Counted from the stretch's first letter, positions 10,776-21,854 are shown. The stretch is 64,000 nt of DNA from Gautieria morchelliformis (GCA_015179125.1 WHVA01000048.1:248001-312000); one strand, 5' to 3'. The notes: generated from the sequence alone by a model not told the origin. Program-made: numbers and translations.

Positions 10776-11567
10776 TCATGCACGAGCACGGGGACCGCCA
10801 AAGAAGACTCCTAGCCATCCGAATAGTGCGATCATGAAGTGCGTCACCCAATTGTCGTAAGTCCATGCGGCTAACGCAAGGCGTACGCTTCGGTCGCGGT
10901 TTTCGGTGTACACGGCCGGAACGGAAGAGGCGGAGGGTTTGTCCGGTAACGAAGGAACATCCGGGTCCTCGACCAAAATTTCTGGTGGCTTAACCGTGTC
11001 CGTCGCAACGGTCGAGGGGCGTTCACCGGGGACTTCCCGTGCTGCAATTACCCCTTCCATATCGCCCTCCGGAAGAGCCTTCTTCTCTTGCAGTCCTACT
11101 TTTTCCTTCTCAGAAAAATGAAGATCGCCGTCCCCTCGACGGCGGACGCGGACGACACTTCTCCATATATGCTCTCCGGATAGCGTCCGTTGCAGAAGCT
11201 GACACGCGTACACAACAGCCACCGTCAGGCCAAGAAGCACAAGCGCTGCTAAGCTTGAGAATACGAGCACGACGACCATGGGACTGTGGTGCGCGCCTTC
11301 GGGGGAGAGCCGTGGCTGCCTGGATTTTCCCGGCGCAGGTGACGACGGCCTGGGCGTGTGTGTTGTGAATGCAGGGGGTTCGAGCTCGTGCACGGTGCCT
11401 GCCAGGTGTCGCTGTGGCCCCATGTAGGGGCTAGTGAGCCCGGGATCCGGATCCGAGGGACTGTCTGCACCAGTGAGCTTTGGGGACGCGCTGCCAGTCC
11501 GGGCACCGTCGTCGGGGTGGGCATCGTCATGAAGGTCGTGGAGTTGGAGGGAGTTCAGGGATTCCAC
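10776..11567 (-). CDS. Hypothetical membrane protein
   Basis: An open frame of about 263 residues with no recognised family. The N-terminal 95 residues are rich in Pro, Ser and Asp. A strong transmembrane segment follows (residues 97-125, MVVVLVFSSLAALVLLGLTV onward), then a charged region, then a second hydrophobic stretch near the C-terminus (HFMIALFGWLGVFFGG, about residues 243-258). The frame opens at a GTG, so the true start is either the in-frame ATG at 11423 (residue 49) or lies in an upstream exon I could not join in frame. The composition, with a single-pass domain and low-complexity ends, is common in basidiomycete cell-surface proteins; the function is unknown. Confidence 0.55.
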   Translation of the reverse strand: MESLNSLQLHDLHDDAHPDDGARTGSASPKLTGADSPSDPDPGLTSPYMGPQRHLAGTVHELEPPAFTTHTPRPSSPAPGKSRQPRLSPEGAHHSPMVVVLVFSSLAALVLLGLTVAVVYACQLLQRTLSGEHIWRSVVRVRRRGDGDLHFSEKEKVGLQEKKALPEGDMEGVIAAREVPGERPSTVATDTVKPPEILVEDPDVPSLPDKPSASSVPAVYTENRDRSVRLALAAWTYDNWVTHFMIALFGWLGVFFGGPRARA

Positions 11568-12303
11568 GCCTCTGGGGACACCTTTAAACAGTGCGCGCGC
11601 CGATGCTGGACGTGGACTTACGAAGGGATGCGGCCCAGAAAGGCTTGTCGATGATCATTGTCTGGGCTGCCTGCACTGGACAAACAGTTATGACGACCAC
11701 GCTTGAGGACATTTCAAGTGGTTACAATCGCTGTATGTACGTACAGCTCACGCAAGTCATCGCCTCGACGTTCATTCTCAATTGGCCTTGCGGCCACACC
11801 AGCGAGGAGAACAGCCGAGGTCAATAGTAGAGGGGTATTCATGGGCGAACGAAAGGCCGCGAACTTAGGAGTCAACTAAGGAGAGGGGTGGTGACGATGA
11901 CCGAGCAATGGTGAAGAGCCAAAAAGGGAGTCGCCTTATACGTGTCCAAGCAGTGGCGCCGCCGCGCCGGAACTTTAATAGCGAATATAAGTATATCTAA
12001 GCACTCGACGCAGCATTTCGACATAACTATGTAGACGCGGTAATTATTTGTATATGAGTGTAATATTTAGCAGTAGAGTTGAAGGACGAGGTTAAACAAC
12101 TTGTGGCAGGCCCGGGGCAAGACGCGGTAATGGGACGCATGGGAGGTCGCAGTGCACTGCAGCCTCGGTGGTGGTTCGCAACAAGCGGAGCCCGCATGGA
12201 GGGGAGCATTTACCGGACGTAACCCATCCAGTGTGCACCTCAAGCCATCAGATATTTTGGATATCCGTGGGGGGCACATCAATAGCCTGAGCAGGTGCAT
12301 CCA
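11568..12303. other. Intergenic between membrane protein and QTRT2
   Basis: No gene or repeat recognised. A possible 5' exon of the upstream minus-strand protein may lie near 11630-11670 (an ATG followed by a GTAAGT donor), but the phases I tried do not join. Confidence 0.35.
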
Positions 12304-14268
12304 CTAGGCTCCAGATGCCTTCGCCCGCTCGCGCGCCAGCCGTCCCTTGCCACGCGCAAGATCCACCTCTGCCCAACACACCTTTGCCTCGGCGAGGACC
12401 TGCAGGCCGTCATCGTACATCTGCTCGAAGCGCGCCACTTCTGTGGCAAAAAACGTGGCTCCGTTTGCACCTGGCAGTGCGTTGCTACCAGTCGCCATCC
12501 CCTGACCATGGGATCCCGAGTGCGAATTCAAGTCGTGATCTCGCTGAAGCACAGCCCGCACCTCGCACATGAACGCGTCCATGACTGTGAGGTTGTGCAT
12601 GACCAAGAGCGCATGGGCCGACATCTCATGCGTGTGCAGTAAATGATGTATGTACGCACGTGTATACGGTGACGCCGATTCCCTTTTTCCTAGCTCAATA
12701 CCGGTGTCGTCAGATGTACTGTGCAGGAGGGGATCATTCGACCACGTTGGTGAACATGCGGCACAAGAGCATATCGCAAGTTCAGATTTTCCACTATGGA
12801 GTGACGCCGCAGCTGAATCATTTTGTCGCTTCGAATATTCCAGATCATCCAGGAGGGAATCGGTCAATCTCGTGAAATCATGCGCAAATTGTTGTTCATA
12901 AAGATTGTGTCCAACTTGATACTTCTTCGGTTGCTCAGTGGCTGCCTGCTTTCGGCCCTGGTCCGGTGCAACAGGGAATCTAAAGTCTAGTGCAACACCC
13001 CAGTTTGCGGCCTGCTGCGCCCAATAAGTATCAAAAAGATCCACGCCGGCATCACGAATAAGTCTCAGCATTTCGTGCGGTGAGTACGCTGTGTTCACGA
13101 GGCGGAGCTTTGTCACGGGAAGGTCTTGAAGGGAGGCCCTTATTAGTGATGCCAAAGATTCCGTAACGGTGCCATTAACTTCTGAAAGCGAAGGGTGGTA
13201 GGGATGACGAGTTGAAGCGGTAGTTTCTGCTCGTTCTGCAACAAGAGCCACCCGGATCGGAACAAGATCAAAAACATACCCAGATACGCCCTCATCAAGT
13301 GTCGCAAGTTGCACGAGTTGTTTCTCTTTTGGCTCAAGAGGTTCTAGAAGGGCTGCTGCAAACGCAGAACGAGCAGCCGGCTGTATACCGCCCACCATAT
13401 GAACAAAAACATTCAGTCGTTGTATGGCAAGTGAAATACTTTCGGAGGCAAGGCCGGCTGTGGGGCGATCCTGAAACTCGGTGACCAAGGGAGCGTTGGG
13501 GGGCGTGAAAATGCTCATCAACCACTGAGCTGAGCGCTCGATACTTTTGCTTATGCGTTTTTGCGAGTGCGGAGGTGAGTTAAATGGAATGTCGGACATG
13601 GAGAAAACGATGTCTGGCCTAGTAGCAGTGATATACGAGCGGTACGCCGGGCATGTGACCTTGGTGTTTGGTGATATTTAGAGAGATCATGTATAAAGGG
13701 TGTGAGATCTTCTAGTTGAAAGGGCGTATCCTCGTCAGCTCACCTTTCGAGCGCCACGGGACGAGTGTGCAGCAGCGAATAGTTTGCCATTAGGAGGCAT
13801 TTCGCGGCCATCAGCCGGATCTCGGAGAGACAATGATACCAGGTGTTGAGCAGGAGGAAAACCCAGAAAAGTGTGGAGAGGATAACTAGATTTCTGCAGT
13901 GTTGGTATGGGCGGGTCGACCTGTAGGCTGGAAACGGCGTCACGAAGATGTTACATACTGTGATGAGGACACCCATTTACATAAAGCTTCACGCACAATG
14001 ATTCAAAAGGCACATGTACCCATTTAACACACGGCGTTCGTCTGACATTATCACGAGTTAGATGTGGGATGACACCTCGTGTTGTGGACGCCATTAGACC
14101 TGGGGTCAGCAGCTCGACCTTGCCACCACGGTTCTCCGGTGTATCATGACCTGGGCGAGTGACACTGAGTTGTCCGAGTCGAGGTGAGAATTTAGGCCAG
14201 ACGGATGGACTCTTCAGCTGAAATTCCAGAGTAGGCACGGGAGGGAAAGAACTCCTGGCTGTGGACAT
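12304..14268 (-). CDS. QTRT2: Queuine tRNA-ribosyltransferase accessory subunit 2-like
   Basis: Three exons join in frame to 603 residues: 14268-13997, 13927-13744 and 13659-12304 (introns of 69 and 84 bp). The TGT family exchanges queuine for guanine-34 in tRNAs with GUN anticodons; in eukaryotes the second subunit (QTRT2) partners the catalytic one. Seen: N-terminal FSPRLGQLSV and GVIPHLTRDN blocks, VSLSLRDPADGREMPPNG at the second exon, GVDLFD, and the zinc site CSCAAC (Cys449, 451, 454) with histidine in AYIHHLLHTHEMSAHALLVM (His490 or 491). The catalytic-subunit motif is not obvious, which favours QTRT2 over QTRT1. Its start codon lies 51 bp from the edge of repeat family copy A, so that repeat forms its upstream region. 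Confidence 0.85.
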
Positions 14269-14735
14269 GGTTGACTTGGTATGTCACGCGTGACATGATG
14301 TAACCCCACTACCGGTGGCCGACGTTGGCCGTCACTCTCACACGCTACCTACCGGGATAAAATCAGGACCTGACGCTGTCTCCATACTTATAGGATATGC
14401 TGACCAAACTCTGTTAGAGGGCTTTACTGGTTATGAGAGTTCTGAAGTTTGCTTATGCCTTGTTTTTTAATTTTCGTCATAGTATGTTACATTATGACCA
14501 CATGCGCCTTGAACTAATTTCACGGTCAATTTGAAAATGGCTGCAGCAGGCTTGTATTGTTCTATAGAAGCAACTGACTAGTCTCTAAGCACGCCCGCAT
14601 GTAGATTCTTTCGTAGTCATAGTATGATTCGGTCGGCGCATTGCTAAAAAAGCAATTGGGGGTGCGTTAGTAGTACGCGATGCTGGGATGCACTTAGGTG
14701 ACAGGCGTTTGGATGGGTTGGATGACTGGGTGACT

Positions 14736-15160
14736 TTCCGTAGACCTAAAACCGTAAACTCGCAGTTCTAAAGCAGGTTCGCGTGAGAAAAGTTGTAGGT
14801 TTAGACTAAGGTTCAAACCGTAAGACCAATGTACTCTCGGCATCTCGCTGGCGCGACTTCTAGCCAGGCTCCCGGGTCAGCCAGTAGAGTGTGTTGATGT
14901 CCAAAATGTGATGCCAGCTGTCAGACATGGCTAGATTCAGAGTCTGGGCGATGGGACGAGGATCGGGCGGAGTTTTAATGTGCTTCTGTTCCGAGGCATT
15001 TAGGAAAAGGAATGTAGCAGTTTAGGTCTACGGAAAGTGATCCACTATCGATTCGTGACTCATTAGAAATGGGAGGCCATCCTAAACCAAGTTCTCTGCC
15101 ATCGGTAATGGCCGGCACGATGTTCTGGAAGATTTAGGACACATTATTTAGGTCTACGGA
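14736..15160. promoter_or_regulatory. Three conserved TCCGTAGACCTAAA motifs (copy A)
   Basis: One forward copy at 14736-14750 and two inverted copies at 15021-15035 and 15147-15160 lie in the non-coding 950 bp ahead of the unknown exon. All three are kept in copy B (near 49711, 50042 and 50170). Their persistence suggests binding sites or terminal-type repeats; neither is proved. Confidence 0.4.
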
Positions 15161-15248
15161 TAGTCATCCTTGTCTAGCGAATAACTTCTCCTAGCCTAAA
15201 TGTTCTACAGGTCGCGAGACAGCGTTAGCGCCTGACAGGCAGGAATGC

Positions 15249-15256
15249 TATAAGTA
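15249..15256 (+). promoter_or_regulatory. TATA-like element, repeat family copy A
   Basis: TATAAGTA lies 100 bp before the ATG at 15349 and is preserved at 50271-50278 in copy B, 103 bp before its ATG. Confidence 0.4.
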
Positions 15257-15348
15257 TTTTCTCTCTCGAGCTAGGACCCCCCAAGTGCTCTCCAGAGTAC
15301 TTCTTTCCCCGAATCTTTACCATTCATAATCCCTTAAGCGTTCATAAC

Positions 15349-16459
15349 ATGTTCCAATTCTCTCGCATTATGGTGGCTGTGAAGGAGGCGTAATGCGAGA
15401 GATTGCGCCGGTTGAATTCGCGGATCTTTGCAACACCACGAATGAAGCTTGAAGTTCATTCGTGGTGTTGCGAAGATCCGCGAATTCAACCGGCGCAATG
15501 CCGATGCTCATACCGTCGAGCAGCACCACTTGACAGTCGTCCCATGTTTCACCCTCGATCCCCTGGTGTGGCCGTGCGCGGTCACCGACCAGGAGCCAGT
15601 GGCCGGCAGCGATCCCGGTGCCTCAGCGGTCGACAAGACCTCGCACTCGTCGACTATGACGGTTCCCGCCCCGCCGCCTCTTGTCATCCCCACAATCGTC
15701 GTTACCGACTATGACGCGGAGAAAGCTGGCTTGCGCTCCGACGTGGAATGGGAGTTCAAGGATTTATTTCTCAACGAAAAGGTGAGTCGATCTTTGGCAT
15801 CAAGCTCTGACGCGCAGGTTGGCGGGGGATTTCTTTCACCGGCCGGCGCGCTCCCTCGCCTGAAACGCCAAAAGAGGGTCACGCCGAGGAGGACCGCTGA
15901 GCAGCGGCCGCATTGTGTATGCATCGCATTGTTCACATCACCTGATATATGCTCACGATCGGAACAAGGACTTCCAAGTCCTGGAGGAATCGCTGTCGTG
16001 GCGCCTCCCACCACGCGCGGAGGTCTTCGGACGACTGCAAAGTCGCCCAAGATCGGTCCGGAACGCAAGAAGTGGGGTGCCCCGAGAAGGACCGCTGAGC
16101 AGTGGCCGGATTATGTATGCATCGCATTGTTCACGTCACCTGATATATGCTCACGATCAGAACAGGGACCCCTCCCGGATCCAATTCCTGGAGGATTCGT
16201 TATCGTGGCGCCTCCCACCACGCACGGTCTTCGTACGACCGCAAAGATGCTCAAGATCGCTCCGGACATGTTTCATTACAGCTATGCCACCGTGGCAAAA
16301 TTTACTGCCCAGGAGACGTATCGTCCTTCTCACGAGGGAATGAGCTTCATTAGTAAATTTTACGGGCATAGAATTCACGACCAGCGCTCCTATGATGCGT
16401 GGCTTGGATGGAAGGCCAAGCGTCCTGCGGAGGAGCGTGTGTTGTGGGTTGTGGAATGA
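15349..16459 (+). CDS. Unknown protein encoded by repeat family, copy A
   Basis: No family recognised. From the ATG at 15349 the frame is disrupted by a palindrome, but 15500-15780 reads EQHHLTVVPCFTLDPLVWPC through EWEFKDLFLNEK and then meets a GTGAGT donor. Copy B encodes a closely related peptide (EQQHLTVVPWFTLDALVCPC and EWEYRDLFLNNK), so this exon was once under coding constraint. Downstream an open frame runs to 16459 and contains a tandem duplication of about 190 bp (RTAEQRPHCVCIALFTSPDI versus RTAEQWPDYVCIALFTSPDI). It ends with SYDAWLGWKAKRPAEERVLW. Part may be pseudogene; no function can be assigned. Confidence 0.4.
15402..15499. repeat. Palindrome P1 (45-nt arms)
   Basis: Arms 15402-15446 and 15455-15499 are reverse complements with one mismatch and an 8-nt spacer. 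A smaller hairpin, with 11-nt arms CTCTCGCATTA at 15360-15370 and 15391-15401, abuts it. Confidence 0.9.
15885..16260 (+). repeat. Tandem duplication of about 190 bp
   Basis: Two adjacent copies (about 15885-16065 and 16076-16260) share long stretches around GGACCGCTGAGCAG and CATCGCATTGTTCAC. The duplication lies within the open frame of the unknown protein. Confidence 0.7.
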
Positions 16460-17133
16460 GAAGCTCTGGTCTTCACATTTTCGGATGAAAAAAAATCCAG
16501 TACGCATTTCACATCTCGTTTCCAGAAACCGTAATTTTTTATTCAACATTAATAATGCCGTGCTCCTCTGTCCCTTTTCGTAGGTCAGCAAAGCGTAAGT
16601 ATAGTCTCGCATTCCCACTCTCATTCGTTTTGGAAACACGGGGACCTGGACCGAGGAAGAAGGCGGGGAGCGCGTGGAAAGACCGTGGGTGGGTGCCGTG
16701 GACGGTGCCGTGGACGGGGACGTCGATGGGGGAGAGCGGGAGGGGCGGGGAGGAGAAGAAAGGCTGCGAGAGGCGGTATAAGGATTTGAACGGGAGTGGA
16801 ATTTGAACGGCCTGCGTGAGTGTCTCCCCGCCCCCACCCGAGCCGGAGGAGGCGTCGCTGATAGAACCCGTAGAGTGAACAGGCCCACGACTTATTAATA
16901 TGCTTCAAGGTCAGTTCCGTTGTTATAGCGGAATACCTACTTATGTTTCATTTCATCCCTCAGTGTCCCTTCGCGCAATTATTGTTGCTGCCGACATCAG
17001 ACCACACAAAAATGCAAACTACACGGCAACGCTCAAGACATTTTGCTCTACTCAAAGTGATATTCGAAAGCCGCGACTTGGACCGGGAAGGAAGACGAGT
17101 AACATATCACGACTCAAACCACGTCCACGGTAA

Positions 17134-17559
17134 GTGCTTCGCTCCTGTTTGGCGGAATATCCCCCTCATTCTCTGCTTATCAATGTCCTTTCGCGCGACT
17201 ATGTTGCCGTCGACATACAGACCCCCCCAAAATGTAACTATGCGTCTCATGCGGTATTTCAATCAAGATTTCGGTTGCTTGTCCCCCTGCCTTCCCCTCT
17301 CGATCCTGCAGATTCACATAGCCGTCGTTCGATGTCCCTCTTCCTGTATGGCGAGGAGCTTGCCGGATACCCTCCGGGGTGTTTTGGATCGCCTCCTAAG
17401 CGTACGTGGAAGGGGAGTACCTCTCAACGGCGGTTGGATGGTGTTTGCAGCCCTGATAGGGTCGGAAAGAGGCAGGTGGCTGGAGTGGAGATTGGGGTAC
17501 CAGAGACGGATATGGGACGAGCAGCAGCACTCGAGACAAGCTCCCATGCTCTAAAATAA
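17134..17559 (+). other. Repeat-family coding-like module, first copy
   Basis: The 3' part reads GEELAGYPPGCFGSPPKRTW, then KGSTSQRRLDGVCSPDRVGK, then RQVAGVEIGVPETDMG. Closely related peptides occur at 18150-18330 and, split by a solo LTR, at 21178-21840, with amino-acid sequence kept better than chance decay would allow. The family is not recognised. The upstream half holds a GT...AG-like segment and pyrimidine-rich stretches that may be intron. Confidence 0.4.
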
Positions 17560-17822
17560 CCAGAAATGCCGAGCCGCGTGGGGTCACACCCACATCAAAC
17601 CCGACTGCTGCCCCGATGGGCAGCGAGTCTGGGGCGGCGAACCTCGGGAGCCAGGCCAGTGACAAGAGAGCCGGCCGACGAGGAGGGGGGGGTTTTAGTG
17701 GGTAAAAACCCCACACTGTTCTTCCTCAAAGGAAGTTCGTATGCCAGCAGATTTCCCCTCCCTGGCCAAATAAAAAATAAAAAATAATAAAAAAAAAACT
17801 AAAAATAAAAAATAAAAAACAA
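17560..17822 (+). mobile_element. 5'-truncated LINE 3' end with A-rich tail
   Basis: It interrupts the module relative to 18330-18440. It contains a G-run followed by TTTTAGTGGGTAAAAACCCC, then an A-rich tail of AATAAAAA-type units at about 17768-17820, right before the module resumes at CAATCGGCAACG. This is the pattern of a truncated LINE insertion. The left edge (about 17535-17560) is approximate. Confidence 0.5.
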
Positions 17823-17871
17823 TCGGCAACGCTGAAGACATTTTGCTCTGCTTAAACATAAGCAGCTCTGT

Positions 17872-18408
17872 GTGATATTCGAAAGCCGCGACTTGGACCA
17901 GGAACGAGGTAATAAGCAACATATCACGACTCAAACCATGTTCACGGTAAGTGCTTGCCTTCTGCTTAGCAGAATATCCTCCTCATGCTCTGCTTATCAG
18001 TGTCCTTTCGCGCAACTATTGTTGCCGTCGACATACAGACCCCCAAAAAATGTAACTACGCCTCTCTATATGGTATTTCAATCAAGATTTCGGTCGCCTG
18101 CCCCCCTGCCTTCCCCTCTCGATCCTGCACATGGCCGCTGCTCTACGTCCCACTTCCCGCATGGCGAGGAGCTGGCCGGATACCCTCCGGGGTGTATTGG
18201 ATCGTCTGCTAAGCGTACGTGGAAGGGGTGTGCCTCTCAACGGCGGTCGGATGGTGTTTGCAGCCCTGATAGGGTCGGAAAGAGGCAAGTGGCTGGAGTG
18301 GAGATTGGGGTACCGGAGAGAGATATGGGGATCAGCAGACTCAAGCAGCACAAAGACAATCGGCAACGAGATATTTTACTCTGCTCAAACATCATCAATT
18401 CCGTGTGA
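17872..18408 (+). other. Repeat-family coding-like module, second copy
   Basis: This 178-residue open frame includes HGEELAGYPPGCIGSSAKRT and RSDGVCSPDRVGKRQVAGVE. It parallels the first module at 17134-17559, including the preceding GTAAGT donor and CAG acceptor-like spacing around 17945-18000. It is unrecognised; it may be a true exon of the unknown gene family. Confidence 0.4.
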
Positions 18409-19047
18409 TAGTCGAAAGGCGCGAGTTGGACCAGGAACTTAGGATGAGTAACATAGATTTTCTGAAGCAACACATGAATTGCACTCATTAAACATATATT
18501 TGCCATTGAACAAATGCGACACCGTGAGCCGCTGCAATTTTTCGTAAACCTTTTCGTTCTTTTCGAGGATTCGTCTGCTATATCATGATTATCGGTAGCG
18601 CCCGTCCCCGACTCCTCTTCATAGCGCGGGATATAAAAAGAGCACAGCCAAAAATAACGACGCGGGGGAAAAATTGATGCCGAACCCGAGATAATGATGG
18701 GAATCGCGGAAAGGCACTATAATACCATATCACCTGGACGGGGCAATGAGAATAAGGACAAAGACAATCTTACAAGAGGCCGAGATAATGATCATGCCTG
18801 TCAACAAAAAAGCGTGAAATGTGACCGGGAGTAACAGATAAAGCAGGGACATCGATGTTAAAACAGGGTAAAGCGTCATACAACATAATCTTTGCAGGAA
18901 CGGTTGGTATCCTTTGAGGTTGTGTCGACAGAACCCTCCCCTCCTTTCAGTTGGAGTCGGGGAATTCAATGATGAGCTGGAAACAATAAATCAAGTGGCG
19001 AAAAGAATACATAAAGCGGATTGGTAGGGTTCACTATCGATACAATA

Positions 19048-19556
19048 AGTAGATGGAATAAACATACAATAGAGTGAGGGAAGAGTGCGAACATGAAACG
19101 ACCAAGATTAAAGGTGGCGAAGGCACCTATGTACGAAACCATGTCTTGGGACCCGCATACATGCTACCCTGCACGGACTCTTCGTCTACTGGGTTGATCC
19201 CACACGACCTACGGAAGGGACATCCCGCAAACACACTTTGGCCATATGAACACCCAAAGGGGTTGGATTAAGAAGATGATGGGGTTGGTGATGAACCATC
19301 ACGCCGGGTAAATGGTATCAATCGTATTTGATGGCGTGCCTGCTGGTGAAATGTGCAAGCAGCGAATAGGGGTTTGGAGAATGGGGCGAACAGCGAATAG
19401 AGTGGTCGTAGAGGAGGAGTGGTCGGAGGGTGAGGCGAACTCTGGCGAAGATGCTAGGGAGTGACGAGGGGGCACGTAGAGGCAGCGGGGTAAGAGAAAT
19501 AGACAGGTTGTGACAGACCGGTGAGATGAGAATCACGTACCTAGTGGAGCTACGAC
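19048..19556. other. No recognised feature
   Basis: This stretch between the end of repeat copy A and a copia relic shows no coding signal or repeat that I could identify. Confidence 0.4.
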
Positions 19557-21180
19557 ATCTCAGCTTAATCTAACTGAGGTTTTGCATTCACCTGATGTCG
19601 GGTATACTCTTGTATCGATCGGACGGCTCGATGATGCTGGTTTCGCCATATCATTTGCAGATGGCAAATGCGTAATACGGGATTAACGATCAGCTTGTAG
19701 GCACGGCCCTGAAAACTGGACATGGCCTCTACCGTGTCTCACATGAGCAGGATATAGCAAACTCAGCCGAGGAAGTGCTTACCTTGGACCAATTCCATCG
19801 CAGAATGGGTCATATTTCTCCTGAAATAGCCAGGTAACTGGAGTAAAGCTCGAAACATTACCATCAGGGGAGCCATTCTTCTGCGAATTCTGCGTATACG
19901 TGAAAGCCACATGGAAACCACTTCCGAAGATCAGGGATGGCACGAGAGCCACCGTGTTTGGACAGGAAGTCCACAGTGATCTATGGGGGCCAGCTCCAGT
20001 TGCCACAAAAGCCGGGAAGCATTATTATATCATGTTCACGGATGATATGACGTGCTTGACTCACCTCTACCTGCTGCGCTCCAAAGACGAGGTACCTAGT
20101 GCCTACAAGGAGTACGAGACGTGGTGTGACAGGCAGCTGAATGCTCGTGTCAAAACACTCCACTCGGACAGAGGTGGTGAATATCTGGGAAAGGAATTCA
20201 CAGTTTATCTGAAGTCAAAAGGAACCATGCAGAAACTCACCGTGCATGACACACCCCAGCAAAATGGCGTTGCCGAACGTCGCAACTGCACGATCGTTGA
20301 GCGTGTATGAGCCCTGCTCCACGCGAGTGGGCTCCCGAGGTTCTTGTGGGGCAAGGCAGCTCAGCATGTTGTCTGGTTGATGAATCGTACCACGACTAAG
20401 GCTGTCGATGGCAAGACCCCACACGAAGCTGCTTTCGGAGAAAAACCGAACCTTAGGCACATTTGTGAATGGGGGGAAAGAGTGTGGGTATGCACTGAAG
20501 GGGGTGACAAGCTTGGCGGTCGAGTATCTGAAGGCCGCTGGATAGGGGTTGATGAGAGGAGTAAAGTTTCCGAATTTACTGGCCGGAGAAGAAATCTGTC
20601 ACCACTTTGACAACAGCTCTGCGTCAGCTTCTCCCCTTGGGGGGGAGAATTGGCAAATAACCGAGACGGAAACTAACGCACCAGCTAACAAAACCACCTC
20701 CTCCAACGCACCCATACCTACTGCCCCATCCATGCCCCACACCAGCGAACCCCAGTCCGACTCCAATGCCGAGGCACCTGCCAAATGTCTGCGAAAGCCC
20801 AGTCAGCATGTTAGAGACATTCTTGAAGGGCATGTAATGTCATCTCACTGATCGTCAGATCCTGTCATTCCAACAGGAGTCCAGATGCCTTCCATTGCAG
20901 AGAAAAATCAGGGTGTACTGGAAGGAAAAGAAACTGCTGATTGGATGCTAATAGCTGATGAAGTGGATGGGTACGTACTCGTAGCAGAGACAAGTGAGGT
21001 CGAAGCAATTCAACCTCGATCCCTGGCTGAGGCAAGACGACACCCTGACTGGCACTTGTGGGAGCAAGCTATCCATGAAGAATTAGCTGTGCTTCGCGAT
21101 GCTGGAACTTGGGTACTCACTGATGCACCAACTGGTGCAAACATTGTCGGATCAAAGTGGGTTTTCTGGGAAAAGAAGAA
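19557..21180 (+). pseudogene. Ty1/copia relic (copia 2): integrase to RT start
   Basis: Order seen: the GAG-pre-integrase region (GYTLVSIGRLDDAGFAISF near 19600, followed by a TAA), the integrase zinc region, and the catalytic core with Asp in HSDLWGP, Asp in LHSDRGGEYLG and Glu in QNGVAERRN. Next comes FLWGKAAQHVVWLMNRT, the variable linker, and the RT start GSKWVFWEKKK ending near 21180. Breaks include a TGA at 20308-20310 in ERV*ALLHASG (arginine expected) and several frameshifts in the linker. Gag, most of RT, RNase H and LTRs are missing. The sequence passes without a gap into a repeat-family module at 21181. Confidence 0.85.
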
Positions 21181-21209
21181 GGGGTGTGCCTCTCAACGGC
21201 GGTCGGATG

Positions 21210-21752
21210 TGTAGTAGACAGGAATTATAGGCAGTAGGTATGGACTTGTTGCTCAAAAGAATAGACTAGAAATTAATTCACTCTCTCAGTGAATTTAGTT
21301 GTCACTGTAAATATATTATACACTACCTAGAAATTAATTCACTACAGTATTTCTAGGTCAACAAATCGAAAGGAAACAAGACTAATTTACTTGCCTCTCT
21401 CAGTGAATTTAGTTGTCACTGAGAGAGGAGGAAAATGTGTCTCATGCGCATGTACTACTAGCCGGCGCTTTAGCGCCCGTGGTACCACCGTGTGCCATGC
21501 TAAGCGCCCGTAGAACGTAGCACGGTAGTGAACAGCCGCAGCTCAAAAAGGAAATTTGTCCACAACCACCCACAAAGGGTCGGTTGGACAGAACATGAAA
21601 AGAAATAGGAATACAGCTTCGAAAAATCAAAGAAAATTTTTGACAAATCATAGAATGAATGTCAGCATGGTTTCAAGTCAAAATCAAAAGAAATCCGAAT
21701 GGTGGAATCTATTTGGCTTGATTTTGGTGCAGGAGCATAAATGCACCCAACA
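21210..21752. mobile_element. Solo LTR, 543 bp, with 5-bp target duplication
   Basis: It starts TGTAGTAGAC and ends CACCCAACA. It is flanked by GGATG at 21205-21209 and 21753-21757 and splits a repeat-family module whose uninterrupted form is seen at 18225-18340. Inside is a short inverted repeat of CCTCTCTCAGTGA (21393-21428). No internal coding region remains. Confidence 0.85.
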
Positions 21753-21854
21753 GGATGGTGTTTGCAGCCCTGATAGGGTCGGAAAGAGGCAAGTGGCTGG
21801 AGTGGAGATTGGTGTACCGGAGAGAGATATGGGGTGAGCAGCAGACTCAAGCAG
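21753..21854 (+). repeat. Repeat-family module, third copy (right half)
   Basis: It continues the sequence broken by the solo LTR (GVCSPDRVGKRQVAGVEIGV in translation) and ends at the next insertion after CAAGCAG. Confidence 0.7.

Larger units (their letters stand above)
14319..19047 (+). repeat. Dispersed repeat family, copy A
   Basis: Starting at CCGACGTTGG (14319), the sequence is closely matched by 48755-51322. The shared parts are an upstream region (14319-15290), a coding exon (15340-15790), a middle portion (17040-18080 modules) and a 3' part (18750-19047, ending ...CTATCGATACAATAA). Copy A is longer because it has extra coding sequence, dupl­icated modules and a LINE tail. No terminal repeats were found. 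It could be a segmental duplication of a gene of unknown function or a non-classified mobile unit. Confidence 0.75.

Noticed and set aside
16157..16888. 243-residue minus-strand open frame
   Set aside because: Antisense to the unknown repeat-family exon and to GC-rich sequence; no domain and no conservation seen in copy B.
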